Source: Treponema sp.
GTDB lineage: Bacteria > Spirochaetota > Spirochaetia > Treponematales > Treponemataceae
Assembly: GCA_017940005.1 (NCBI GenBank)
Contig: JAGAZO010000009.1
Location: forward strand, 62,001-126,000
Direction: 5' to 3'
DNA: 64,000 nucleotides
Numbering within the stretch: the stretch's first letter is position 1; the number at the start of each line of letters is the position of its first letter. Position numbers and translations under genes: made by a program. Below, piece by piece: positions 1 through 8,294 of this stretch. The notes beneath the pieces are model-generated. The model saw only the letters and a program-made list of their open reading frames with translations. It had not been told where the DNA came from and made no database searches.

Positions 1-19
1 ATATTTTAAAAATAACAGC

Positions 20-48
20 TTACATAGAATAATGAAATATGATATACT
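20..48 (+). promoter_or_regulatory. Sigma70-type promoter for the cytidylate-kinase-like gene
   Basis: A TTACAT box at 20-25 and TATACT at 43-48 are separated by 17 bp. A G-rich ribosome binding site (AGGGGGG) follows at 61-67, just before the ATG at 71. Confidence 0.55.
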
Positions 49-70
49 ATAGTAAACTACAGGGGGGCAC

Positions 71-667
71 ATGACCACAAAAATAATCACTGTCAGCAGA
101 CAATTTGGAAGCGGCGGGCGTATTATTGCACAGCATGTTGCGGAAAAACTTGGATGGAAATATTACGACCGTTTACTTATAGAAAAAATTGCTGAAAAAA
201 GCGGTCTTTCAAAAGAGTTTATTGAAGAACGCGGCGAATACGCTTCGGCAGGGCAACATTTTGCTTACAGCGCCCCAAATGGTGTTACCGGCTTCTCTGC
301 AGGACAATCTGTATTCGATAAATTATATGTAATACAGTACAACATCATACGAGAAATTGCAGAAGAAGAGCCCTGCGTCATTGTTGGACGGTGCGCAGAC
401 TACATACTGCGAGATCGCACAGATTGTTTTCATGTGCTCATTTACGCGGACATGGACTACCGCATCCAGCGGGCAAAAGAGGTGTACAAAATAGATGCGC
501 CTGATATGCGCAAATTCCTACGGGACCGCGACAAAAAACGCAAACTCTACTATAAATACAATACTGATCACGTATGGGGAGACGTTAAAAATTACGACTT
601 GTGTTTGAAAAGCAGTTCCATCAATATGGATACCTGTGTATCAATTATCATGAACGCTGTTTCGTAA
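71..667 (+). CDS. Cytidylate kinase-like family protein
   Basis: 198 aa. The N-terminus carries the nucleotide-binding signature of this family (ITVSRQFGSGG near residues 6-16), followed by a segment typical of the cytidylate-kinase-2 group (WKYYDRLLIEKIAEKSGL). The protein is shorter than canonical Cmk (about 220 aa) and belongs to the divergent group often annotated 'cytidylate kinase-like family' in clostridia and spirochaetes. The substrate is therefore uncertain: it may phosphorylate CMP or another small phosphoacceptor. The ATG at 71 sits behind a strong G-rich RBS and a good promoter. It ends 15 bp before the first GGDEF gene and may be co-transcribed with it. Confidence 0.8.
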   Translation: MTTKIITVSRQFGSGGRIIAQHVAEKLGWKYYDRLLIEKIAEKSGLSKEFIEERGEYASAGQHFAYSAPNGVTGFSAGQSVFDKLYVIQYNIIREIAEEEPCVIVGRCADYILRDRTDCFHVLIYADMDYRIQRAKEVYKIDAPDMRKFLRDRDKKRKLYYKYNTDHVWGDVKNYDLCLKSSSINMDTCVSIIMNAVS

Positions 668-682
668 AAAAACAAATTGATA

Positions 683-2416
683 ATGAAAAATCTGGGCAAT
701 AGCAGTATCTTTAAAGCAAACGCTATTTTTTATGTGCTCACGGTCATCATTGTCGGAACAGTTGTTTTAGGCATATATGCAAGTGGAATACGCTCATATT
801 ATCGTGCATTATATCCAGTAGTCATACTCGATGACGACTGGGTTGTTTCACAAAATGGAACGCGTATACAAGAAACAACGCTTTCCAAAATCAATACAGG
901 CGTTGTCAACAAAGCGAAAACATTCATTCTTGAACGGCAACTCCCCCATTCTATGATTCCATCGGCAAGCCTTTCTTTCCGCACATTTCAATCGACAGTC
1001 ATTATCACCATAGATGATACGCAAATTTACTCATATGGATTAGAGCGTTCTGCAGCGGCGAAAATGCTTGCCAGAAAAATTTGTTTTGTGCCACTGCCAA
1101 TGAATTATTCTGACAAAAAACTGCGAATTGAGTTGACTGCTACAGAATATATGTCATTTTCAGGATTAGGGCCATTCTATTTTGGCAATGAACAAGATTT
1201 ATTCAACTCGTTTATGGAAAAACGACGGTTGCCTTTTTTGATTGGCAACTTTCTTTGCATCTTCGGTTTGTTTCAGCTGCTGTGGATACCCTGTATTCTA
1301 CTTGCAGGCAGTAAAAATATAACACCTATCTTCAGCGCACTCATTACTGTGGCGCTTGGCTTATACATACTGTCGTTTTATAATATATTCGATTTATTCA
1401 CAGATTTTCAAACAGTAAACACCTTGCTGGAATATATATCACTCTATTTGCTACCATACGCCATCGCAGGATTTTTTGCGTCGTCTGCAGAAAAATCTCG
1501 AAAATTATACGGTACTTTTGCGCTTATTAATTTAGCATTTATCCTCATTGTGCTCCTTATTCATCTGTTTAACGTCATTCACATAACGCAATTTTCACCA
1601 TTGCTGTATGCAATCGCTGTTATCGAAACAGTTCCCTTTATCATCACAGTAATAAAACATCCTCGAAAGCGAAGAAAACTTGATGCAAATGTTTTGGAAG
1701 AAACTGCCGACAAATTTCTTTCATACGGGTTTATCATCTTTGCACTCTGCGGATTCATTAATCAAATGCAGTTTTTTTATGCGCGATTTATAAGCGGTAA
1801 AGAGAGCTATGTTTCCATTGCATTCATAATATTTGGCTCCATTGTTTTTTCTACATTCCTTGTACTCCACTACTTTTTGCACAGCGTTTGTACATTACGG
1901 GCAGAAGCAACTCGGCAATCATTATCATATGTTGCATATTCAGACCCGCTCACGCATTTAGCAAATCGCACAAAATGTGAACAGACGCTCCAACAACTCG
2001 GTGTAGAAAAGAAACCGTTTATCCTCATCAGTTTTGATTTAGATAACTTAAAAAAAGTCAACGATATGTTTGGTCACACGGAAGGCGACCGCATGATAAC
2101 GACATTTGCTGCTACGCTGCAAAAATGTTTTACAACTGCAATGCTCATTGGTAGAATGGGCGGCGACGAATTCATTGTCATCCTTGCTGACACGCCTGAT
2201 ACTGCGATAAACGATTTGCTGCTCGAATTAAGTACAACGCTTGAGCACATGAATCAAACGGAAACTCACTTTAAATACACTGTATCATTCGGATATGCAA
2301 AAAGCAGCGAAACGCAATACGGTCAACGCGCGCATGACATTTACATGCTTGCAGACAAGCGTATGTACGACATGAAAAGAGCTCGACATAAAAAGCAAGG
2401 AGCTGCAGAACAATGA
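683..2416 (+). CDS. Membrane diguanylate cyclase (7TM-like sensor plus GGDEF)
   Basis: 577 aa from the ATG at 683 (a TTG at 677 is also in frame). One N-terminal TM helix (about 14-36) is followed by an extracytoplasmic domain of about 150 aa. A block of about seven TM helices (about 185-395) comes next, resembling 7TMR-DISM receptors, and the C-terminus is a GGDEF domain (about 415-575). The catalytic GGDEF signature is intact (GRMGGDEF), so it should make c-di-GMP from two GTP. No RxxD inhibitory site is visible just upstream of GGDEF, so product inhibition may be absent. The stop overlaps the next gene (ATGA), indicating translational coupling with a paralogue. Ligand unknown. Confidence 0.88.
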   Translation: MKNLGNSSIFKANAIFYVLTVIIVGTVVLGIYASGIRSYYRALYPVVILDDDWVVSQNGTRIQETTLSKINTGVVNKAKTFILERQLPHSMIPSASLSFRTFQSTVIITIDDTQIYSYGLERSAAAKMLARKICFVPLPMNYSDKKLRIELTATEYMSFSGLGPFYFGNEQDLFNSFMEKRRLPFLIGNFLCIFGLFQLLWIPCILLAGSKNITPIFSALITVALGLYILSFYNIFDLFTDFQTVNTLLEYISLYLLPYAIAGFFASSAEKSRKLYGTFALINLAFILIVLLIHLFNVIHITQFSPLLYAIAVIETVPFIITVIKHPRKRRKLDANVLEETADKFLSYGFIIFALCGFINQMQFFYARFISGKESYVSIAFIIFGSIVFSTFLVLHYFLHSVCTLRAEATRQSLSYVAYSDPLTHLANRTKCEQTLQQLGVEKKPFILISFDLDNLKKVNDMFGHTEGDRMITTFAATLQKCFTTAMLIGRMGGDEFIVILADTPDTAINDLLLELSTTLEHMNQTETHFKYTVSFGYAKSSETQYGQRAHDIYMLADKRMYDMKRARHKKQGAAEQ

Positions 2417-4101
2417 CAACCGCACGACGCAAACAAGTGCTTATCATCAGCATTACTTTTTTCTTATTGATTGCGCTGCCGCTGGTTTTAATCATATTTT
2501 TTCACCACACACCAGAAACACCTATCACCACCATAAACACTGACTGGCATATTTCGTTTGATGGCGTGCAATACGAAAACATGTCAATGGAACAGCTCGC
2601 AAAGCAACTTCCGCGAAAACTTCAATATGGTGATAAAATCACAACACAATGCACGTTGAACATATCAGAGCACTATGAGAGCCCAACGCTGTTTTTAGAC
2701 ATTCATTATTTTGCGCTGCTTGTGTACATTGACAACGAATTGATAGCATCATACGCAATGCAGGACTTTGAAAATCATCAATTTGTTGGCAAAAATTATT
2801 ACTATATCAGTATTCCTGAAAATTATCACGGAAAAAATTTAACAATTGATTATTATTATACAGAAAAAGACGGCGTTGCATATCTTCAATCGCCACTTTT
2901 TGGCGATTATAGCGATTTACAACTTTCTTTTTTCCACAAATATTGGTTTCCGCTCGCGTGTGGGCTTTTCCTTTGCGTATTTGGCATCTTTTTCTTCTTT
3001 ACATCGATGCTATTTTCTGTACTTATTCCAGAAGTTTTAGGGCAAATGATAAGCTCTATCATTTCTCTTAATCTCGGCATATGGACGTTGAGCACATTCC
3101 GATTGCTGCCACTTTTTGTCAACACATTGCACACCACAACGATTGATTACTTGACATATTTTATGATTGTTCCGCTTTTTTTTCTGCTCATTGCGCAAGT
3201 TCACAAAATATACAACAAAAAACTGTTCTGGTTGACTGCGGGCATGTGCATGTGCATCTCATTTTTTTTGATTGCTTTGCATTTTCTCAATATCGCCCAC
3301 ATAACAGAATACCGTTTTGTGTATTATTGCACAGGGATCATTTTAGCAAGTCTGCTGCTCGGTTACGACATAGACGACATACGTCGCTACAACACGAGCG
3401 TTGCCAACATGCTCCAAATGACAGGGCCAACAGTATTTTGCGCATTTGGAATTGTCGCGCTCATCATATATTTATTGCACGGTTTTTGGGATAACGCCGC
3501 GCCACCAAATTTAGCACTCTTTGTGTTTACATCTGGCAACATGCTGTTTGTATTAACACGTTTCATGATTTACCTGCTGCTTTTGCTTGAATCGCACCCG
3601 CGCAGGCTGGAATACAATTCGTTAATAAAACTAGCATATATAGACGCGCTCACAGGATTAGCAAACAGAACATTTTATAGCGAAATTGTAGAGTCTCTAG
3701 AAAAATCAAAAAGCGATTACTGCCTTGTAAGCCTTGATTTGAACAACCTCAAATTTATTAACGACACATTTGGACACAGCACAGGCGACAAACTGATTCG
3801 AGATTGCGCAAAGATAATTAAAGCAAGCTTTCCAAACAGCGCGCTTTGCTGCAAAATAGGAGGAGACGAATTTATTGTTATAATGGAAAGCACAACAGAA
3901 ACACGTGTCATTGCCTGTTTAAAGAAAATGCAAAACGGTCTTGACCTGCTTAACAAGCGCGAACCAGACATTCCGCATAGCATTGCATACGGCTATGCAT
4001 TCCGTCACGAACAAGAAGACGGCACGCCGCACACAGTATATTTGCTGGCAGATAAACGCATGTACAGCTATAAACAAAAGCAAAAAGCGCAACAAGCATA
4101 A
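2413..4101 (+). CDS. Membrane diguanylate cyclase, tandem paralogue
   Basis: 562 aa with the same architecture as the upstream gene: one N-terminal TM helix, an extracytoplasmic region of about 150 aa, about seven TM helices (about 175-390) and a C-terminal GGDEF domain (about 405-560). The motif is intact (CKIGGDEF). The pair looks like an old tandem duplication: the layout is conserved but the sensory parts have diverged clearly, so the two probably sense different cues. Again no RxxD I-site is visible upstream of GGDEF. It starts within the last codons of the previous gene (4-bp overlap). It is convergent with the SUMF1-like gene, with about 120 bp between the stops. Confidence 0.88.
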   Translation: MTTARRKQVLIISITFFLLIALPLVLIIFFHHTPETPITTINTDWHISFDGVQYENMSMEQLAKQLPRKLQYGDKITTQCTLNISEHYESPTLFLDIHYFALLVYIDNELIASYAMQDFENHQFVGKNYYYISIPENYHGKNLTIDYYYTEKDGVAYLQSPLFGDYSDLQLSFFHKYWFPLACGLFLCVFGIFFFFTSMLFSVLIPEVLGQMISSIISLNLGIWTLSTFRLLPLFVNTLHTTTIDYLTYFMIVPLFFLLIAQVHKIYNKKLFWLTAGMCMCISFFLIALHFLNIAHITEYRFVYYCTGIILASLLLGYDIDDIRRYNTSVANMLQMTGPTVFCAFGIVALIIYLLHGFWDNAAPPNLALFVFTSGNMLFVLTRFMIYLLLLLESHPRRLEYNSLIKLAYIDALTGLANRTFYSEIVESLEKSKSDYCLVSLDLNNLKFINDTFGHSTGDKLIRDCAKIIKASFPNSALCCKIGGDEFIVIMESTTETRVIACLKKMQNGLDLLNKREPDIPHSIAYGYAFRHEQEDGTPHTVYLLADKRMYSYKQKQKAQQA

Positions 4102-4223
4102 ATAGGGAGCGTCTCTCCACATGCCCCCTGTGTGCTACGTGTGCAGTGCTCATTGCATAAAGCTGTGCGCTACCGTCAACCATTCACAGGTGCAGTCATC
4201 GCGCTCGCACACGCAATTCGCGT

Positions 4224-5012
4224 TTACTTTTTTGTTCGCACAACGCGTATGCCAATAAAATTGTAGCGCGCAGCAGGGCTTCCGCAATTTCTAAAACACG
4301 GCGAGCAGTCAGACGCTTCTGCATTCCACGCGCCACCTCTTCCTGCGCGGTCAGTGTTTTCGCTCGTTCGCTCTGCGCCACGCGGATTCACAAATTCTCC
4401 TAACTGATAGCAGTCGTACCAATCCCAGCACCATTCCCATACATTGCCGAATAAATCATAGAAGCCTAGCACAGACGCACTTTTTAAACATACAGCATGA
4501 GACATGTTATCGCTGTTGCTTTTATTCCATGAACGACTTTCATCTGCATCTTTGGCAGCTTTTTTTTGCCCATTATGTATGCCCCCGCGCGCAGCGTATT
4601 CCCATTCAGATTCTGTTGGCAAACGATAGCCGTTCACATCCCAACGACACGTAACTGTATCCCATTTTGCATTTTGCTCATCCGGCACATCGCCCCATTC
4701 ATCAGGATTATCTTTACCAGCAATTACATAGCACGGTGTAAGTTTCTCTGCAATACTCCGCCTGTTGCAATACACAAGCGCATCGTAATGACTTACATGC
4801 TCAACAGGTCGTTTTACCTGTGATTCACCTTTTTGCGGATTTGCAGAAAAATATGCAGGATTTACTCCCATAATTTTTTTCCATTCTGATTGTGTAACGA
4901 GATGGTCTTCCATATAAAAATCATCAAGCGTCACGGTATGTAACGGGCGTTCATCAGCCATGCCAGTTGGAGACCCCATTTCAAATGTGCTACCTTTTAC
5001 AAAAATCATCAT
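4224..5012 (-). CDS. SUMF1/EgtB/PvdO-type (FGE-sulfatase domain) protein
   Basis: 262 aa, almost entirely one formylglycine-generating-enzyme-like domain. It starts FVKGSTFEMGSPTG, and has the central TESEWEYAARGG, the LFGNVWEWCWDWY box, the RGGAWN block and the terminal IGIRVVR. Only one of the two copper-binding cysteine positions of true FGE is kept: the tail reads GGAWNAEASDC, with Ala where the first Cys belongs. Sulfatase activation is therefore unlikely, and it may be one of the many SUMF1-like proteins with binding or unknown roles. No signal peptide is visible. A TATAAT box ends 6 nt before the ATG and no Shine-Dalgarno is seen, so the mRNA may be leaderless. Confidence 0.8.
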   Translation of the reverse strand: MMIFVKGSTFEMGSPTGMADERPLHTVTLDDFYMEDHLVTQSEWKKIMGVNPAYFSANPQKGESQVKRPVEHVSHYDALVYCNRRSIAEKLTPCYVIAGKDNPDEWGDVPDEQNAKWDTVTCRWDVNGYRLPTESEWEYAARGGIHNGQKKAAKDADESRSWNKSNSDNMSHAVCLKSASVLGFYDLFGNVWEWCWDWYDCYQLGEFVNPRGAERTSENTDRAGRGGAWNAEASDCSPCFRNCGSPAARYNFIGIRVVRTKK

Positions 5013-5018
5013 TGCGTT

Positions 5019-5024
5019 ATTATA
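5019..5024 (-). promoter_or_regulatory. -10 box (TATAAT) of the SUMF1-like gene
   Basis: The perfect TATAAT on the minus strand ends 6 nt before the ATG at 5012. The -35 region is weak. The spacing predicts a transcript starting at or next to the start codon. Confidence 0.45.
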
Positions 5025-5327
5025 ACACAGATATAGCTGTTTGTGGAGTTTTTATTATGTTTTTTAATGTAATTTTTGGGCGGTCCCTGCCGTCGCAGCA
5101 ATTCTACGACGGCAGGTCGCGCTTTTGCTCGAACTCCTCGTGCGCGGCGCATTTTCGGTAGCACATCCAGCAGCTAGCTACGCCCATTGTACCACAACCG
5201 TGCACAATGCAAAACAGCCGCGCACTGCGGTGTACTCGCAGCAATCGCTACCGCAGCATAGTATCTTTCGCCCTATCGTCAATTTATCGACACAACATAG
5301 CGCATTACATACACGCTTGCTATATGC
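5025..5327. other. Non-coding spacer with hairpins and a dispersed repeat
   Basis: No credible gene. It contains a perfect 10-bp inverted repeat (CCTGCCGTCG at 5086-5095, CGACGGCAGG at 5107-5116) and a 52-bp sequence (5204-5255) that recurs at 28044-28095. Open frames here lack start signals and coding character. Confidence 0.6.
5204..5255. repeat. Dispersed intergenic repeat, copy A
   Basis: It aligns without gaps to 28044-28095. The last 36 positions match at 31, the whole 52 at about 42. A core TGCGGT...ACCGCA inverted repeat lies at 5226-5255. Both copies are intergenic. Confidence 0.6.
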
Positions 5328-5363
5328 AAAAAAGCGGAGTGCCATTATATACACCCCGCTTTT
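5328..5363 (-). terminator. Intrinsic terminator of the poly-G lipoprotein gene
   Basis: On the minus strand an AAAAGCGG...CCGCTTTT stem, extended by GTG/CAC, ends in a T6 run. It lies 35 bp past the lipoprotein stop. Confidence 0.7.
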
Positions 5364-5397
5364 GCCCCGTCAAAAGAGCAGACAAAATCAGCAGCTC

Positions 5398-5748
5398 TTA
5401 TCGACTGTATTCTTTGCCAGCAAATGTGAACTTACCGCCGCTAATTGTCAGTGTGCTAGTTCCAGAACTGTAAGTAATCTTAACCTCTCCGTCCGCTTTT
5501 GGATTACCTGTATACGTTCCCGAGAATCCTTTGACCTCAATAGTTTGTCCTGCTGCAGAGGTCCTTGTTCCCGTTAGAAATGTCCCATCTTCTTCAAAAC
5601 GGAAATAGTTCGTAACAGAAGCGATACCAACAGTAGCAGCATCAGTATACTCTACTGGCCATTCAGGTGCGTTTTGTTTGCAAGCTGCAAACACGACTAC
5701 CGCAGCACATGCTGCAAGTACCAAAAAAATTTTTGAGTTGTTGTTCAT
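5398..5748 (-). CDS. Small lipoprotein under a poly-G promoter
   Basis: 116 aa. The start at 5748 is set by a strong RBS (AGGGAGG, 6 nt upstream) and a lipoprotein signal: a basic N-terminus, a hydrophobic stretch and the lipobox FAAC with Cys at about residue 22. The frame stays open to 6015, but that region holds the promoter. The mature part (about 95 aa) is rich in Thr, Gly and Ser and looks all-beta (repeats such as GTFLTGTRTSA and SGTYTGNPKADGEVKIT). Such small beta-rich lipoproteins are common in treponemes and their functions are mostly unknown. It is probably exported and lipidated, possibly surface-exposed. Its promoter carries an 11-G tract between -35 and -10, so expression may switch on and off. 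A 7-bp hairpin lies in its leader. Confidence 0.8.
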   Translation of the reverse strand: MNNNSKIFLVLAACAAVVVFAACKQNAPEWPVEYTDAATVGIASVTNYFRFEEDGTFLTGTRTSAAGQTIEVKGFSGTYTGNPKADGEVKITYSSGTSTLTISGGKFTFAGKEYSR

Positions 5749-5773
5749 AACAACCTCCCTAATAAAGTCTTTT

Positions 5774-5790
5774 TGTTGCATTCTGCAACA
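5774..5790 (-). other. Leader hairpin upstream of the lipoprotein
   Basis: A perfect TGTTGCA-GAA-TGCAACA stem-loop lies between the predicted transcription start (about 5794) and the RBS. It may stabilise the mRNA or influence translation. Confidence 0.5.
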
Positions 5791-5800
5791 CGTTGTTGCC

Positions 5801-5829
5801 ATGATACCCCCCCCCCCGCATTTTGTCAA
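5801..5829 (-). promoter_or_regulatory. Poly-G (G11) spacer promoter, probable phase-variation switch
   Basis: On the minus strand, TTGACA (plus-strand 5824-5829) and TATCAT (5801-5806) are separated by exactly 17 bp, of which 11 are consecutive G (5807-5817). Gain or loss of a G would move the spacer away from the optimum of 17. It is the only G or C run of 8 or more in the window. Confidence 0.85.
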
Positions 5830-5871
5830 GTAGCAACCATTTTTCATGACAACTGCATTATCTTTTCCGCA

Positions 5872-5901
5872 TTGCTCCATATGCGCGTTGTGTGCTATAC
5901 T
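5872..5901 (+). promoter_or_regulatory. Promoter of the YchJ-like gene
   Basis: TTGCTC at 5872-5877 and TATACT at 5896-5901 with an 18-bp spacer. The -10 ends 7 nt before the ATG at 5909. It is divergent from the poly-G promoter. Confidence 0.55.
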
Positions 5902-5908
5902 GATGCGC

Positions 5909-6412
5909 ATGGAAAAGATGAGCGAGTGTCCTTGCGGTTCAGGCAAAGCGTATAGCGCATGTTGCGAACCGATTATTAACGGCACAAAAAAAGCAGCTAC
6001 AGCGGAGAGTCTCATGCGTGCGCGCTATACGGCGTATGTTGTTCATGAAATCGACTTTATCATCGACACGTGTAAAGAAGGCGAAGGGCGCGGCGACATT
6101 GACCGCAAAGCAACTGAAGACTGGAGCAATCAGTCTACGTGGCACGGACTAAAGATTTTGCGCACTGAAAAAGGCACAGAAAACGACAGCGAAGGCATTG
6201 TCGAGTTTGAAGCAGATTACACGCTGCGCGGCATGCGCGACAAACACCATGAAACAGCGTCGTTCAAAAAAGTAAATGGCGAGTGGCTCTATACGACAGG
6301 CAATCTAAAGACAACTACTGTGCGGCGAGAAGGCAAAAAAGTGGGACGCAACGACCCGTGCCCGTGCGGCAGCGGTAAAAAATACAAGCAGTGCTGCGGC
6401 AAAAATGCATAA
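5909..6412 (+). CDS. YchJ-like (UPF0225) protein with two SEC-C motifs
   Basis: 167 aa from the ATG at 5909. An N-terminal SEC-C zinc motif ([13 protein letters not shown]) and a C-terminal one ([13 protein letters not shown]) flank an NTF2-like domain (about 25-145, with the family motif [12 protein letters not shown]). This is the E. coli YchJ layout. SEC-C motifs bind zinc and occur in SecA; the role of YchJ proteins is not established. The ATG lies 7 nt after a TATACT box with no classical RBS upstream. ATGs at 5903 and 5918 are alternatives. The gene is monocistronic and divergent from the lipoprotein. Confidence 0.85.
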   Translation: MEKMSECPCGSGKAYSACCEPIINGTKKAATAESLMRARYTAYVVHEIDFIIDTCKEGEGRGDIDRKATEDWSNQSTWHGLKILRTEKGTENDSEGIVEFEADYTLRGMRDKHHETASFKKVNGEWLYTTGNLKTTTVRREGKKVGRNDPCPCGSGKKYKQCCGKNA

Positions 6413-6523
6413 CGCAGAAGCAACGCAGTTGCGGTGGTAATGCGATGGCAGCGCGCCGGCAACTTGTCAATGCGCATCCATTTTCGGCAGCATAGCGGTG
6501 GTTTTCGCAATGATGATTAGCAT

Positions 6524-7414
6524 ATGGAACAAGTTATAACAGGCTTTCATGCCATTGAAGAGCGCGTGTTAAGCGCAAAAAGTGGAGCCGCGCAGACAAT
6601 GCGCATTTTCTACACAAAGCCTGGTCCGCGCATAAAAAAGATTCTCGCAGAGGCAAAAGCGGCAGGCATCACATGCTCGCAGACAGACGGCAAAATGCTT
6701 GCCGCTCTTACGGCGCATCTTTCAGAAGTTGCGCGCGATCACCGCGGCATTGTGCTCTGCGTTTCAGGAGAACAAAGGCGCACAAGCAACATTGTTGATT
6801 TTGACGAATGGCTCGGCGCATTCAGCAATGACGCGAGTGTTCATGCAAGCGTCGTCGAGCAATCGCCGCTTGCAACGTCAGCCATGCACGCCAACAACGC
6901 TCAACAAACATACAATGCAAATACACGCCAGCCACACGCCACAGCAATGTCCCGCGCCACTGTTCTTGTTCTCGACTCAATTACAGACGTACACAACGTT
7001 GGCGCAATTTTGCGCAGCTGTGACCAGTTCGGCGTCTCGCTCGTTGTGTTGCCGCAAGCAAGAAGCGCAAGCGATATTGCTCACAATGAAGTGATTGCAC
7101 GAGCAAGCGCGGGAGCAGCGGCGTGGGTGCCCGTTGCCATTGTACCGAATTTAGTGCGCGCAGTCGGACAGCTCAAAGACGCAGGCTTTTGGGTGTACGG
7201 CGCAGACGCTGGCGGCACACGACTCGACCGCGTCGATTTTGCGGAAAAAACAGCTCTTATTATGGGAAGCGAGGGGAGTGGCATGTCGCAGCTGCTCGAA
7301 AAACAATGTGATGTAATTGTATCTATTCCAACATGCGGCAAAATCGACAGCTTGAATGTATCTGTTGCCGCTGGCGTTTTGCTGTACGAGTTGCACCGAA
7401 GAACGCTATCATAA
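6524..7414 (+). CDS. rlmB: TrmH/SpoU family 23S rRNA 2'-O-methyltransferase (RlmB-like)
   Basis: 296 aa. An N-terminal substrate-binding domain (GFHAIEERV, about 1-90) and a C-terminal SPOUT domain (about 145-296) carry the family motifs: NVGAILRSCDQFGV, then IMGSEGSGMS and the terminal SLNVSVAAGVLLYEL. RlmB methylates G2251 of 23S rRNA using SAM, and the knot residues for this are present. Between the two domains lies an insert of about 45 residues rich in Ala, His, Thr, Asn and Gln (about 100-146) not found in typical family members. The start codon has no obvious RBS. The substrate assignment (RlmB rather than another TrmH) is inferred from the domain layout. Confidence 0.85.
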   Translation: MEQVITGFHAIEERVLSAKSGAAQTMRIFYTKPGPRIKKILAEAKAAGITCSQTDGKMLAALTAHLSEVARDHRGIVLCVSGEQRRTSNIVDFDEWLGAFSNDASVHASVVEQSPLATSAMHANNAQQTYNANTRQPHATAMSRATVLVLDSITDVHNVGAILRSCDQFGVSLVVLPQARSASDIAHNEVIARASAGAAAWVPVAIVPNLVRAVGQLKDAGFWVYGADAGGTRLDRVDFAEKTALIMGSEGSGMSQLLEKQCDVIVSIPTCGKIDSLNVSVAAGVLLYELHRRTLS

Positions 7415-7430
7415 AAGCAGCGCGCTATTA

Positions 7431-7461
7431 TAAAAAAACTGCGCCTCGTTTGAAGCGCAGT
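7431..7461 (-). terminator. Intrinsic terminator of the small barrel protein gene
   Basis: On the minus strand the stem ACTGCGC/GCGCAGT (7438-7461) is followed by T7. It lies about 100 bp past the stop of the 7560-8129 gene. Confidence 0.65.
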
Positions 7462-7559
7462 AAATAATTTGTCAGCTCCGTAAGCATCGCAGAACAAACG
7501 ACCACGCTCGTCACAGAGCGGCGAGCGTGTAATCACCTTCGCGAATTAAAAATTGATAA

Positions 7560-8129
7560 TTATCTATTTCCGAGACGAAATCCGATGCTTGCAGAAGGTC
7601 TAATGCACAAATACTGCATTTTCTGTTTTACCATAAGATCATACATATCGTAAGAACCGTTTAAATTAACGAGCAGATACACTTTATCTCCAAACCCGAA
7701 TTGCGCACCGATAAATCCTGCAACGCCTATGAGCATATGCTTATTGTTAAAATTTGTTGGGATTCTATAGTCAATACCCACGCCGAGCAAAAACGCAAAT
7801 ATATCTCCAAGCGGTATCCTAAACGCAGGTCCCAAATTGAAATCAAACATGCCTTTAGCATCAAAATATTTTTGCGTTTGGAAAATATAATTCATGCTTC
7901 CCCAAATACCAAAAAAATTTGAAGAAAAACCAAATATTGTAATTTCAGGTCCATAGCTGATGTCTTTACCATTCCAGCTGTTTTTTATATCTGCAAAATT
8001 AAATTCTTTGATATTTTTCCAATAAGAGAACTCCATTGTACCGCCAAATGAAACCATTGTTTCCGCCGCGAATAAACTAGAAGCTGTAAGACCTGCAACA
8101 AGTGTTACCGCAAGAATAAACTTCTTCAT
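7560..8129 (-). CDS. Small outer-membrane beta-barrel-like protein
   Basis: 189 aa. A signal peptide (MKKFILAVTLVAGL, cleavage near FAAE at about 22) is followed by about 165 aa of alternating polar and hydrophobic residues with Gly and aromatics, suggesting about eight beta strands. It ends on a strand of the kind seen in small treponemal outer-membrane proteins (SIGFRLGNR). I recognise no enzymatic motif. A GGAGG RBS and a good promoter (TTGTTT, 17 bp, TATACT) precede it and an intrinsic terminator follows, so it is a single-gene unit. It may be a structural or adhesin-like barrel. Exact function unknown. Confidence 0.7.
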   Translation of the reverse strand: MKKFILAVTLVAGLTASSLFAAETMVSFGGTMEFSYWKNIKEFNFADIKNSWNGKDISYGPEITIFGFSSNFFGIWGSMNYIFQTQKYFDAKGMFDFNLGPAFRIPLGDIFAFLLGVGIDYRIPTNFNNKHMLIGVAGFIGAQFGFGDKVYLLVNLNGSYDMYDLMVKQKMQYLCIRPSASIGFRLGNR

Positions 8130-8150
8130 AGTGATATACCTCCATCATTA

Positions 8151-8179
8151 AGTATACTATATTTGTACATAAAAAACAA
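8151..8179 (-). promoter_or_regulatory. Promoter of the small barrel protein gene
   Basis: TTGTTT (plus-strand 8174-8179) and TATACT (8151-8156) are spaced by 17 bp. A leader of about 20 nt contains GGAGG. Confidence 0.6.
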
Positions 8180-8294
8180 CGTTTATTAAAAAATATTTAT
8201 TTTTAAATGCTTTTTTTATTTATTCATACTTATCTGTCAATAGCAAAACATACCTCAAGCAACATAGATACGCTATTTACCTGCAAATGCTTTC

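Noticed and set aside
5125-5577. 150-codon plus-strand open frame
   Set aside because: It overlaps the terminator and 3' part of the lipoprotein gene and contains the dispersed repeat; no coding character.
5749-6015. N-terminal extension of the 5398-5748 lipoprotein
   Set aside because: It overlaps the poly-G promoter and the divergent YchJ-like gene; the lipoprotein signal and RBS place the start at 5748.
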